Positions 55,002 through 62,894 of a stretch of 64,000 bases of DNA are shown in pieces. Position 1 is the stretch's first letter, and each line of letters opens with the position of its first letter. Position numbers and translations under genes: made by a program. The notes beneath the pieces are model-generated. The model was not told the DNA's origin and did not search any database. It worked only from the letters and a program-made list of their open reading frames with translations. Origin of the DNA: Oxalobacteraceae bacterium AB_14 (GTDB lineage: Bacteria > Pseudomonadota > Gammaproteobacteria > Burkholderiales > Burkholderiaceae_D); NCBI GenBank assembly GCA_000381565.1, contig KB906724.1, positions 1,738,801 through 1,802,800 of the forward strand. Direction: 5' to 3'.

Positions 55002-55874
55002 ATGTCTTACCTACTTCATCTGCGCAGCTTCCTCAGCGTCTACCGGCACAATTCGATCTCGCGCGCGGCGCTTTCCTTGCAGTTGACGCAACCGGCCGTG
55101 TCCCGGCACGTCAAGATCTTGGAAGCGCGCCTGCAGACCCAACTGTTCACCCGGCTTCCGCGTGGCCTGGCGCCGACGCCTGCGGCCGTCGAACTGGAGC
55201 GCCAGTCCGGCCCGCATCTGGACGCGCTGGAGGCCATCATCGGCAGCGGCGCGGGTCAGCGCCAGGCCCTTGCCGGTGTCGTCCATGTCGGTGCGACCAG
55301 CGGCTTTTCCGGCTTGTTGCTGTCCGGGTTGAACATCCTGCCGCGTTATGCGATTCGACTTGACCTGCGCGCGATGCCGCCGCCGGCCTTGGTGAAGGCG
55401 CTGGCCGAGCGCGAACTCGATCTGGCGGTTACACCCGCGCGCATACCGCACAAGGCTGTCGACTATGCACTGCTGTATGAGGGACGGCTGCAATTGGTGT
55501 GCGCGCCGGCGTTTCGCGACCGCATATCCAAGTCGGCTGCTCCGAAAGGCGTGCCGCTGATCGATTTGCAGGGGCCGGTGCCGCCATTGACGGCTTTTTG
55601 GCGCGAGGTTTTCGGCTGCGCTCCTGAGCAGGCTGCGGCCATAGTGCCGGACTATCACATGGCGTTGGAGGCCGCGGCGGCGGGCGGGGGATTGGCCGTC
55701 TTGCCGGAATGCCTGTGTCGGCCGCTGCTGAGTGCCGGCCATCTGATAGCGCTGCCCCTGCCGAAACGGGCGCCCTTGTTCGCGCTCTATCTCGCGCGCG
55801 GCAAGGGCGGCGCTTCCGTTGAGCGCGTTGACCTATGCAGTCAGCACTTGATTGATGCGGCGTGCAACTGGTGA
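55002..55874 (+). CDS. LysR-family transcriptional regulator
   Basis: A 290-residue LysR regulator. The N-terminal winged helix (about 5-63) has SISRAALSLQLTQPAVSRHVKILE and the wing LFTRLPRGLAPT. The substrate-binding domain starts near residue 90 and includes GGGLAVLPE. It is divergent from the SDR-VOC operon and most likely controls it through the 91-base shared region, which holds AT-rich sequence but no T-N11-A box I would defend. Confidence 0.92.
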   Translation: MSYLLHLRSFLSVYRHNSISRAALSLQLTQPAVSRHVKILEARLQTQLFTRLPRGLAPTPAAVELERQSGPHLDALEAIIGSGAGQRQALAGVVHVGATSGFSGLLLSGLNILPRYAIRLDLRAMPPPALVKALAERELDLAVTPARIPHKAVDYALLYEGRLQLVCAPAFRDRISKSAAPKGVPLIDLQGPVPPLTAFWREVFGCAPEQAAAIVPDYHMALEAAAAGGGLAVLPECLCRPLLSAGHLIALPLPKRAPLFALYLARGKGGASVERVDLCSQHLIDAACNW

Positions 55875-56213
55875 CGAAGCGGAAATTTCAAGTCAGCTGG
55901 CCCGACGCGATGTCAATTGTGGCCGTTTTGGCTCCAATTCCCGGTATCTTATTGTCATCGAGACACTATCATGCTCCGAGGCGAGAGGATGCTGACATGC
56001 CGGGAGCCCGGCATGCTATTGTGCATGCAGGTTACAGGTTTTATCTCCACACTTCGCGAAGTCCCATCATCCAGCCCACGCACTTCAATGGGTTGCCTCG
56101 ACCTCCCACCGCCTAGCTGTCGCTCATAACGCGCCGCATTCCACGATATCCGCCGAGCATCGCGACGGGCAGTGGATGCACGTGCCATTCAATGTGACAT
56201 CCGGGAGAATATC
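55875..56213. other. Intergenic region with one palindrome
   Basis: About 339 bases without a supported gene. It is less GC-rich than its surroundings. A perfect 9-bp inverted repeat CATGCCGGG / CCCGGCATG with a 2-base centre lies at 55996-56015. It could be a dimeric protein site or a hairpin in the leader of the following kinase gene. No clear promoter seen. Confidence 0.5.
55996..56015. promoter_or_regulatory. 20-bp palindrome upstream of the hybrid kinase gene
   Basis: CATGCCGGG, AG, CCCGGCATG. Perfect dyad about 200 bases before the kinase start. Confidence 0.35.
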
Positions 56214-59153
56214 TTGATCGTAGACCGCTCGCTGTACGATGGACAACTGCTATTGAAGGCGGGCGCTTTGCAGGACGCCATTTTCAACAGCGCCAATTTT
56301 TCCAGTATCGCCACTGACGCCCAGGGCGTGATCCAGATTTTTAACGTCGGCGCCGAGCGCATGCTGGGCTACAAGGCAGTCGACGTGATGGACAAGATCA
56401 CGCCGGCCGATATTTCCGATCCGCGCGAACTGATCGCCCGCGCCACCGCGCTCAGCCTGGAACTGGGGACGTCGATCACGCCCGGCTTCGAAGCGCTGGT
56501 ATTCAAGGCCTCGCGCGGCATCGAGGACATCTATGCGCTGACCTATATCCGCAAGGACGGCAGCCGCTTCCCGGCGATGGTGTCGGTCACGGCGCTGCGC
56601 GACGACAAGGACGCCATCATCGGCTACCTGCTGATCGGCACCGACAACACCGCGCGCAAGCACGCCGAGGAGGCGTTGCTGAAGGCCGGCGCGCTGCAGA
56701 ACGCCATCTTCAACAGCGCCAACTTCTCCAGCATCGCCACGGACGCGCACGGCGTGATCCAGATTTTCAATGTCGGCGCCGAACGCATGCTGGGCTACAA
56801 GGCGGCCGACGTGATGGACAAGATCACGCCGGCCGATATTTCCGATCCGCGCGAACTGATCGTGCGCGCCAACGCCCTCAGCCTGGAATTGGGGACCTCG
56901 ATCACGCCGGGCTTCGAGGCGCTGGTGTTCAAGGCCTCGCGCGGCATCGAGGACATCTATGAGCTGACCTATATCCGCCAGGATGGCAGCCGTTTCCCGG
57001 CGATGGTATCGGTCACCGCGCTGCGCGACGATCAGGAAACCATCATCGGCTACCTGCTGATCGGCACTGACAACACCGCGCGCAAGCGCGCCGAGGAGGC
57101 GTTGCAGAAGGCGGGGGCGCTGCAGAACGCCATCTTCAACAGCGCCAACTTCTCCAGCATCGCCACCGATGCGCAGGGGGTGATCCAGATTTTCAATGTC
57201 GGCGCCGAGCGCATGCTGGGCTACAAGGCTGCGGACGTCATGAACAAGATCACGCCCGCCGATATTTCCGATCCGCTGGAGGTGATCGCCCGCGCCCATA
57301 CGCTGAGCATCGAACTGGGCACGGCGATCACGCCGGGCTTCGAGGCGCTGGTGTTCAAGGCCTCGCGCGGCATCGAGGACATCTATGAGCTGACCTACAT
57401 CCGCCAGGACGGCAGCCGCTTCCCGGCGATGGTGTCGGTGACGGCCCTGCGCGACGACAGCGAGCAGATCATCGGCTACCTGCTGATCGGTACCGACAAC
57501 ACCGTGCGCAAGCAGGTCGAGGCCGAACAGGCGGTGCTCGACCAGCGCTTGCGCGATCAGCAGTTCTACACCCGCTCGCTGATCGAGTCGAATATCGACG
57601 CGCTGATGGCGACCGACCCGCGCGGCATCATCACCGACGTCAACCAGCAGATGGAATCGATGACCGGATGCACCCGTGACGAACTGATCGGTGCCCCGTT
57701 CAAGAACTACTTCACCGACCCGGACCGGGCGCAAGTTGGCATCTCACGCGTGCTGCGCGAAGGCAAGCTCACCAACTACGAACTGACCGCGCTGTCGCGC
57801 GAGGGCGCCGAGACCGTGGTGTCGTTCAACGCCTCGACCTTCCACGACCGCGACCGCAAGCTGCAGGGGGTGTTCGCGGCGGCGCGCGACGTGACCGACC
57901 GCAAGCAATTCGAACACAAGCTGCAGGAAAACAATGTCGAACTGGAAGGCGCCAAGAAGGCGGCGGAAGTCGCCAACCTGGCGAAATCCGAGTTCCTGTC
58001 AAGCATGAGCCATGAATTGCGCACGCCGCTGAACGCGGTACTTGGCTTCGCGCAACTGATGGCATCGGATACGCCGCCACCGTCCACCGCGCAAAAAATC
58101 TCGATCGATCAGATCCTGCAGGCCGGCTGGTATCTGCTACGCCTGATCAACGAAATTCTCGACCTGGCGACGATCGAATCGGGCAAGGTCAGCCTTTCCA
58201 AGGAGACGATGTCGCTCACCGAGGTGTTGCTCGATTGTCATTCGATGATGGCGCCGCAGGCTGAGCAACGTGATATCGCCCTCAATTTCCCCATCTTCGA
58301 CAATCCATTCTTCGTGCACGCGGACCGGACCCGGGTCAAGCAGGTCATCGTGAACCTGATGTCGAACGCCATTAAATACAATCGTCCCGGCGGCGCCGTG
58401 ACGGTGAACTGCCAGCCTGAAATCGACGGCAGCGTGCGCGTCAGCGTGATGGATACCGGCATGGGCCTGCCGCCTGACAAGCTGGCGCATCTGTTCCAAC
58501 CGTTTAACCGGCTGGGGCAGGAAACCAGCACGGAGGAAGGCACCGGAATCGGGTTGGTGGTGACCAAGAAGTTGATCGAACTGATGGGCGGCACCATCGG
58601 TGTCGACAGCACCGTCGGCGTGGGGAGTGAGTTCTGGTTCGACCTGTTGGCGTCGGATGCGCCTGGGCTGGAGACCGAAGCGCCGGGCTTGGCGCCGGTC
58701 CGCGGCGACGACAAGGCCAGCCGGACGGACAGCGGCCATCGCCGTACGCTATTGTATGTCGAGGATAATCCGGCCAATCTGGCGCTGGTGGCGCAGCTGA
58801 TCGCACGACGGGACGATTTGCTGTTGATGACCGCGGTGACGGGGCATCTCGGCATTTCACTGGCCAAGCAACATCAACCCGACGTGATACTGATGGATAT
58901 TAACCTGCCGGGAATGAGCGGCTACGGTGCGCTGAAAATATTGCGCGACGACCCGGCCACCTCGCATATCCCGGTGATCGCCTTGTCCGCCAATGCCATG
59001 CCGCGCGACATAGAAAAAGGTATTGAAGCCGGGTTCTTCAATTATCTGACCAAGCCCATCATGGTGCGCGAGTTCATGGATGCGCTGGACGTCGCGCTCC
59101 GGCATTTCGCTGAGCTCAGTCGGGCAGGCGTCAAGCCCGTAGTGTCGGAGTAG
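56214..59153 (+). CDS. Hybrid histidine kinase with three near-identical tandem PAS domains
   Basis: A 979-residue soluble hybrid kinase. Three 142-residue PAS units in direct tandem (about residues 15-440) are followed by a different PAS domain (about 450-570), HisKA with phospho-acceptor in SSMSHELRTPLNAV (around 600), HATPase (VMDTGMGLPP, GTGIGLVVTKKL) and a C-terminal receiver with acceptor Asp in VILMDINLPGMSG. No transmembrane helix, so the signal is cytoplasmic. The TTG at 56214 is preferred because GGGAG lies seven bases before it. An in-frame GTG at 56172 would add 14 residues but has a poor ribosome site. The end overlaps the convergent MerR gene by 23 bases. Confidence 0.9.
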   Translation: MIVDRSLYDGQLLLKAGALQDAIFNSANFSSIATDAQGVIQIFNVGAERMLGYKAVDVMDKITPADISDPRELIARATALSLELGTSITPGFEALVFKASRGIEDIYALTYIRKDGSRFPAMVSVTALRDDKDAIIGYLLIGTDNTARKHAEEALLKAGALQNAIFNSANFSSIATDAHGVIQIFNVGAERMLGYKAADVMDKITPADISDPRELIVRANALSLELGTSITPGFEALVFKASRGIEDIYELTYIRQDGSRFPAMVSVTALRDDQETIIGYLLIGTDNTARKRAEEALQKAGALQNAIFNSANFSSIATDAQGVIQIFNVGAERMLGYKAADVMNKITPADISDPLEVIARAHTLSIELGTAITPGFEALVFKASRGIEDIYELTYIRQDGSRFPAMVSVTALRDDSEQIIGYLLIGTDNTVRKQVEAEQAVLDQRLRDQQFYTRSLIESNIDALMATDPRGIITDVNQQMESMTGCTRDELIGAPFKNYFTDPDRAQVGISRVLREGKLTNYELTALSREGAETVVSFNASTFHDRDRKLQGVFAAARDVTDRKQFEHKLQENNVELEGAKKAAEVANLAKSEFLSSMSHELRTPLNAVLGFAQLMASDTPPPSTAQKISIDQILQAGWYLLRLINEILDLATIESGKVSLSKETMSLTEVLLDCHSMMAPQAEQRDIALNFPIFDNPFFVHADRTRVKQVIVNLMSNAIKYNRPGGAVTVNCQPEIDGSVRVSVMDTGMGLPPDKLAHLFQPFNRLGQETSTEEGTGIGLVVTKKLIELMGGTIGVDSTVGVGSEFWFDLLASDAPGLETEAPGLAPVRGDDKASRTDSGHRRTLLYVEDNPANLALVAQLIARRDDLLLMTAVTGHLGISLAKQHQPDVILMDINLPGMSGYGALKILRDDPATSHIPVIALSANAMPRDIEKGIEAGFFNYLTKPIMVREFMDALDVALRHFAELSRAGVKPVVSE
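56256..57533 (+). repeat. Three tandem 426-bp repeats coding PAS units
   Basis: Units begin at 56256, 56682 and 57108, each exactly 426 bp (142 codons). Long stretches are identical at the DNA level between all three, for example the segment coding ITPGFEALVFKASRGIED. Exact equal length with high identity indicates recent duplication or gene conversion. Confidence 0.95.
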
Positions 59154-59514
59154 GCTGCAAAGGGCAGGTTGCCATGTTCTCGTCCAGCCGGCGCGCCAGT
59201 TCGCCGCGCAGGGTGCGCAAGCCTTCGATGCGCTGGTCGATGTCTTCCAGCTTGCGCGCCAAGGCCGCGCGCAGCTGGGGCGCGGACGATTCCGGGTCGG
59301 CCAGCAGTGGCAGGTCGGCTTCGATCTCGCCCAGTGTGAAGCCCAGGGTCTGCGCCAGCCGGATGTAGCGCAGCCAGTCCACCGCTTCCGGCGGATAGTC
59401 GCGGTAGCCGTTGGCACTGCGGCGCGCGCGCAGCAGGCCGCGCTTCTCGTAAAAGCGCAGGGTGTCGCGGCTTAGTCCCGTGGCGCTGGCGATTTCTCCG
59501 ATTTGCACGGACAA
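59131..59514 (-). CDS. MerR-family transcriptional regulator
   Basis: A 127-residue MerR regulator. Winged helix at 1-70 (IGEIASATGLSRDTLRFYEKRGLL in part, the FYEKRGLL hallmark), dimerisation coiled coil (about 80-115) and a short C-terminal tail with one Cys (ATCPLQPTP). The single Cys with short tail differs from the CxxC-type metal loops of CueR, so the inducer is uncertain. It is divergent from a small membrane protein gene across a typical MerR-type promoter. The 3' end overlaps the convergent kinase gene. Confidence 0.88.
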   Translation of the reverse strand: MSVQIGEIASATGLSRDTLRFYEKRGLLRARRSANGYRDYPPEAVDWLRYIRLAQTLGFTLGEIEADLPLLADPESSAPQLRAALARKLEDIDQRIEGLRTLRGELARRLDENMATCPLQPTPTLRA

Positions 59515-59528
59515 GCTCCAAATATCGT

Positions 59529-59559
59529 TTGACCTTGGAGTGTACTCCAGGCTTTAGCA
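59529..59559 (+). promoter_or_regulatory. MerR-type promoter with 19-bp spacer and dyad operator
   Basis: TTGACC at 59529-59534 and TTAGCA at 59554-59559 are separated by 19 bases, the overlong spacer that MerR proteins correct by twisting DNA. The spacer holds the dyad TTGGAGT-GT-ACTCCAG. It reads toward the small membrane protein gene at 59587. Confidence 0.75.
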
Positions 59560-59586
59560 TGGCTCCACCATATTCCAGGAGACCCC

Positions 59587-60000
59587 ATGCTCGCCTCATC
59601 GACCTTGCGCAAAATTGTCCTCGGCAGCGCCATCTACGATCTGATCGTGACCGCGCCTTTCGCCACGCCGTGGAGCTTCGCCTTCGCCCGCGCGCAACTG
59701 GACGGCGTCAACCAGCGGCTGGGCGGCGCCGCGTTGCCGGCATTCGAGCCGTTCCACGTGTTGTTCGCCTGCCTGCTCGGCAGCGTGGTGCTGGTGTGGT
59801 CGCTGCTGCGCATCAGCGATCCGCAGCAGCGCTTCGGCCGTTTCGACGGCATGGCGCGGCTGCTGTTTTCAACCTGGATGAGCTGGGCGCTGGCCGTCAC
59901 CGGCGCGCCGCTGCTTTGGCTGTTTATCGTGCCGGAGATAGCCTTCTGCGTGGCGCAGTGGCTGCCGGTGCGCGGGGCGGACGGTGCAGATCGAAGCTGA
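59587..60000 (+). CDS. Small membrane protein of unknown function under MerR-type promoter
   Basis: A 137-residue protein with about four hydrophobic helices (near 10-30, 50-70, 90-110, 112-130). I do not recognise the family. It starts MLASSTLRKIVLGSAIYDLIV and has FEPFHVLFACLLGSVVLVW. An ATTCCAGGAGA site precedes the ATG. The MerR operator directly upstream suggests it is the main target of the divergent MerR regulator, hence a possible transporter or redox-linked membrane protein induced by metal, drug or oxidant. It is convergent with the PepSY gene. Confidence 0.75.
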   Translation: MLASSTLRKIVLGSAIYDLIVTAPFATPWSFAFARAQLDGVNQRLGGAALPAFEPFHVLFACLLGSVVLVWSLLRISDPQQRFGRFDGMARLLFSTWMSWALAVTGAPLLWLFIVPEIAFCVAQWLPVRGADGADRS

Positions 60001-60010
60001 GGCGTTGATG

Positions 60011-61435
60011 TTACTGTGACTGATAATTTGTGCGCGGACGGCGGCGCAGCGCGGCGATCAGCGTGTCGAGCAGCAGCGCGGCCAGCATGGATGCGCCGAG
60101 CAGCGGGAAGCAGCAGCCCAGCACCGCGGCGATCACCACGGCGCCACGCGCCAGCCGGTCGCCGTCGCGGCGCTCGGGAGCTGCCAGCCTGCCGGCGGGG
60201 CGCCGCTTCCACCAGATGACGATGCCGCTGACGCACAGGGCGATCAGCGCCAGGCAGCCGGCCAGCATGAGCAGCAGGTTGGGCGTGCCATACTCGCCGC
60301 CCTGATGCACGCTGACGCCCCATTCGGTGATGCGGCCTATCGCGCCGATGCGCTGCGGGCCGATGTCCATCAGCACCTTGCCGCTGTATTGGTCGAGGTG
60401 AATCACGCGCTGGTCCGCCGTCCGGCCGGTGCTGCGGATCGCGCTGTAGACGCCGCGGGCGTCGCGCGGCAGCGCGAGCCGGTAGCCGCGATCGATGCCC
60501 ATCGACGCCAGTTGCGCGGCCACGGCGTCGGGGCCGGCCATGCCGGGGTGGCTGTCCGGGACCTGGGCGCCGGAGGCGTCGTGCGGCGTGGCCTTGTGGT
60601 GCGCATGCGGATCGTCCGATTCGGGAACGGCGAGCTGCTGCTGGGTCCACGGCAGTTCGCCCAGGGCGCCGGCCGGCGGCGTCGACTTGGGCACGCCCCG
60701 CCACATGCCCTTCGGCACGCCCAGATCGTGCGCGGTCAGCCAGGCATTGACGTTCGCGCCCCAGAACACCGACCACGGCATGCCGGTCAGCGCAAGGAAC
60801 AGGATCACGATGCCGCCGAAGGCGCCGGTGACGGCGTGCAGGTCGCGCCACCAGGTCCGCCCCCGGGCTCCAGGCCGTATCGACACCACGCCTGCGCTGC
60901 GGCCGCGCGGCCACCACAGATAGGCGCCGGTGGACATCAGGACGATGATCCAGCCGGCCACGATTTCAATCACCACCTTGCCGCCGTCACCGGCGATGGC
61001 CAGCGAATGGATGTGCTTCACGATGGTCATGATCCGCCGGTCTTCGGCGATGGCGCCGGCAACCGTGGCGGTGGCGGGATCGACAAACACCTGCAGCGTG
61101 GCGCCGTCGGGCCGGATCACGTCCACCTGCGCATTGTGGCGGTCGTCCGCAGGCAGCGTGAGTGCCTTGGGCCGTCCGGGCTGTGACTGCAGCGCCGCGG
61201 CGATCAGCCGTGACGGCGGCTGCATGGCGTCGGCGCCGCCGGCCGGTTCGCGCAGGATCTGCCGGGCGTAGACAAGGTCGTCGATCTGGCGGTGGAACAG
61301 GTACATGGCGCCAGTCACGGCCAGCGAAAAAATAAAGGGCACGCAAACCAGGCCGGAAAAAAAATGCCAGCGCCAGATGCGCCGATACAGCGCGGCGCGC
61401 GGCACTGCGGCCGCGGCAGAATACGATGGGTTCAT
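60011..61435 (-). CDS. PepSY-associated transmembrane protein
   Basis: A 474-residue inner-membrane protein. Four main transmembrane helices: near 20-42 (FSLAVTGAMYLFHRQID region), about 150-170, about 205-225 (ILFLALTGMPWSVFWG) and about 390-440. PepSY domains lie between them in the periplasm (YARQILREP and VDPATATVAG regions). A His-rich patch DDPHAHHK sits near 285. This family is often next to TonB siderophore receptors and is thought to act in ferric-siderophore reduction. Start at ATG 61435 after GAGG. It follows the DUF2946 gene by 57 bases. Confidence 0.87.
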   Translation of the reverse strand: MNPSYSAAAAVPRAALYRRIWRWHFFSGLVCVPFIFSLAVTGAMYLFHRQIDDLVYARQILREPAGGADAMQPPSRLIAAALQSQPGRPKALTLPADDRHNAQVDVIRPDGATLQVFVDPATATVAGAIAEDRRIMTIVKHIHSLAIAGDGGKVVIEIVAGWIIVLMSTGAYLWWPRGRSAGVVSIRPGARGRTWWRDLHAVTGAFGGIVILFLALTGMPWSVFWGANVNAWLTAHDLGVPKGMWRGVPKSTPPAGALGELPWTQQQLAVPESDDPHAHHKATPHDASGAQVPDSHPGMAGPDAVAAQLASMGIDRGYRLALPRDARGVYSAIRSTGRTADQRVIHLDQYSGKVLMDIGPQRIGAIGRITEWGVSVHQGGEYGTPNLLLMLAGCLALIALCVSGIVIWWKRRPAGRLAAPERRDGDRLARGAVVIAAVLGCCFPLLGASMLAALLLDTLIAALRRRPRTNYQSQ

Positions 61436-61492
61436 TGCTATCCTCGTCAAACAAATTGACCTGGCGCACAAAAGTGCGCCCTTGGGCAGGGA

Positions 61493-61876
61493 TCAGGCGA
61501 GGAGTGGCGGTGCGCGTGCGTGGGCCGCAGACCAGACGTGCAGCGGCAGCGGCGCGGCGTAACAGAGGGAAGGGTAGATATCGCGGCCGGCCTCCGCCAG
61601 CAGCGCGGCAGCCGGTGCGGTGGGGATGGCGTCGGCGCCGCCGTGGGCGGCGCAAAACGCGCAATGCTCCATGCCGTGCCTGGCCGATGGCGGGGCCTTG
61701 CCGCCGTCGCCGGGGGCCAGCTTGACCACCTTGTAGCCGCTCACCGTGCAGACTTCCACGGTGTCGGCGCCGGCGGCGGCCAGTGCGTGGGAAATCGAAG
61801 GCGCGAGTGCGCTGAACAGGACGGCCAGCAAGGCTATCCAGATGTGCAGCGTTTGTCGTTTTGCCATTTCGATCAT
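61493..61876 (-). CDS. DUF2946 family secreted protein
   Basis: A 127-residue protein with one N-terminal hydrophobic signal or anchor (IWIALLAVLFSALAPSISHALA). The mature part has CTVSG and then HGMEHCAFCAAH, a His/Cys cluster with CxxC typical of DUF2946, often encoded with copper or iron uptake proteins. Two candidate ATGs (61876 and 61867). It begins eight bases after the LysR stop and precedes the PepSY gene, so the two membrane-linked proteins probably work together in metal handling. Confidence 0.82.
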   Translation of the reverse strand: MIEMAKRQTLHIWIALLAVLFSALAPSISHALAAAGADTVEVCTVSGYKVVKLAPGDGGKAPPSARHGMEHCAFCAAHGGADAIPTAPAAALLAEAGRDIYPSLCYAAPLPLHVWSAAHARAPPLLA

Positions 61877-61883
61877 ATTGCCA

Positions 61884-62801
61884 TTATATCCGATGCCGTT
61901 TGTCTGCCGAAGCCGGCATGCTCGCCACGAGGAAGTCGATGAAGGCGCGCACGCGGGCCGGCTGCTGCTGGCGGCTGGGATAGTAGACGTACAGGTCGGC
62001 CGAGGGCAGGGTGTAATCGGCCAGCACCACTTGCAGGCGACCGCTGTCGAGGTACTTGGCGGCGTCCCACTCGGAGCGCAGCAGGATGCCGTGGCCGTCC
62101 AGCGCCCAGCCCAGCACCACGTCGCCGTCGTTGCTGGACAGGCTGCCATGCACCTTCACCGTTTCGGTCTTGCGGCCTTTGCCCAGCTTCCAGGTGCTAT
62201 GGGTATCGTTATTCTGGCGGTGCAGGATGCAGCGGTGCTGCGCCAGGTCCTGCGGCAGGCGCGGCGCGCCGTGGCGCTTCAGGTAGGCCGGCGACGCGCA
62301 CAGGAAGCGCTGGTTGGACAGGATCTTGCGCGCGCCCAGCCGCGTATCGGGCAGCTCGCCGAAGCGGATGCCCAGGTCGTAGGCGTCTTCCACCAGGTTG
62401 ATGGCGCGGTCGGTCAGCTGCAGCTGCACTTCCACGCCGGGATAGCGGCGCGAGAAGGCGGAGACCAGCGGCGCGATGGTGGTGCGGCCGAAGCCCAGCG
62501 TGGCGTTCACGCGCAGCAGGCCCTTGGGCGCGGCGCGGCTGCTCGATACGGATTCCTCCATGTCGCGGATATCGCCGAGGATGCGCACTGCCTGCGCCAG
62601 GTAGGTTTCGCCCTCGCTGGTCAGGCTGGCGCGGCGCGTGGTGCGGTTCAGCAGCCGCACGCCGAGGCGCTGCTCCATCAGCATCAGGCGCTTGGTGACG
62701 GCGGGCGGCGTGATGCCCAGCTCGCGCGCGGTGGCGGACAGGCTGCCCAGCTTCGCCAGCAGCACGAAGAAGGACAGTTCGGAGACGATGTCATTATTCA
62801 C
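61884..62801 (-). CDS. LysR-family regulator, divergent from tartrate dehydratase
   Basis: A 305-residue LysR regulator. The N-terminal winged helix (about 4-62) has SLSATARELGITPPAVTKRL and LLNRTTRRASLT. The C-terminal effector domain begins near 90. The GTG at 62801 places the conserved start NNDIVSELSFFVLLAK directly after it. It is divergent from the D-tartrate dehydratase gene with 93 bases between, so it is the likely tartrate-responsive activator. The DUF2946 gene follows eight bases later on the same strand. Confidence 0.9.
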   Translation of the reverse strand: MNNDIVSELSFFVLLAKLGSLSATARELGITPPAVTKRLMLMEQRLGVRLLNRTTRRASLTSEGETYLAQAVRILGDIRDMEESVSSSRAAPKGLLRVNATLGFGRTTIAPLVSAFSRRYPGVEVQLQLTDRAINLVEDAYDLGIRFGELPDTRLGARKILSNQRFLCASPAYLKRHGAPRLPQDLAQHRCILHRQNNDTHSTWKLGKGRKTETVKVHGSLSSNDGDVVLGWALDGHGILLRSEWDAAKYLDSGRLQVVLADYTLPSADLYVYYPSRQQQPARVRAFIDFLVASMPASADKRHRI

Positions 62802-62808
62802 TTGAAGT

Positions 62809-62839
62809 GTATAAAGGAGTAAATATCGGTGAATTATAC
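62809..62839. promoter_or_regulatory. Possible LysR operator between lysR and tartrate dehydratase gene
   Basis: Inverted repeat GTATAA (62809-62814) and TTATAC (62834-62839) with 19 bases between, in the AT-rich divergent promoter region. Confidence 0.3.
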
Positions 62840-62894
62840 GACTGCTTTTCAAGAGTAAGCTTGCTTCCATTCTTAGCCCACTGGAGACAGCACA

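Noticed and set aside
56256..57533. Tandem repeats as a non-coding satellite
   Set aside because: The 426-bp units stay in one frame and each encodes a full PAS-like domain, so they are coding repeats.
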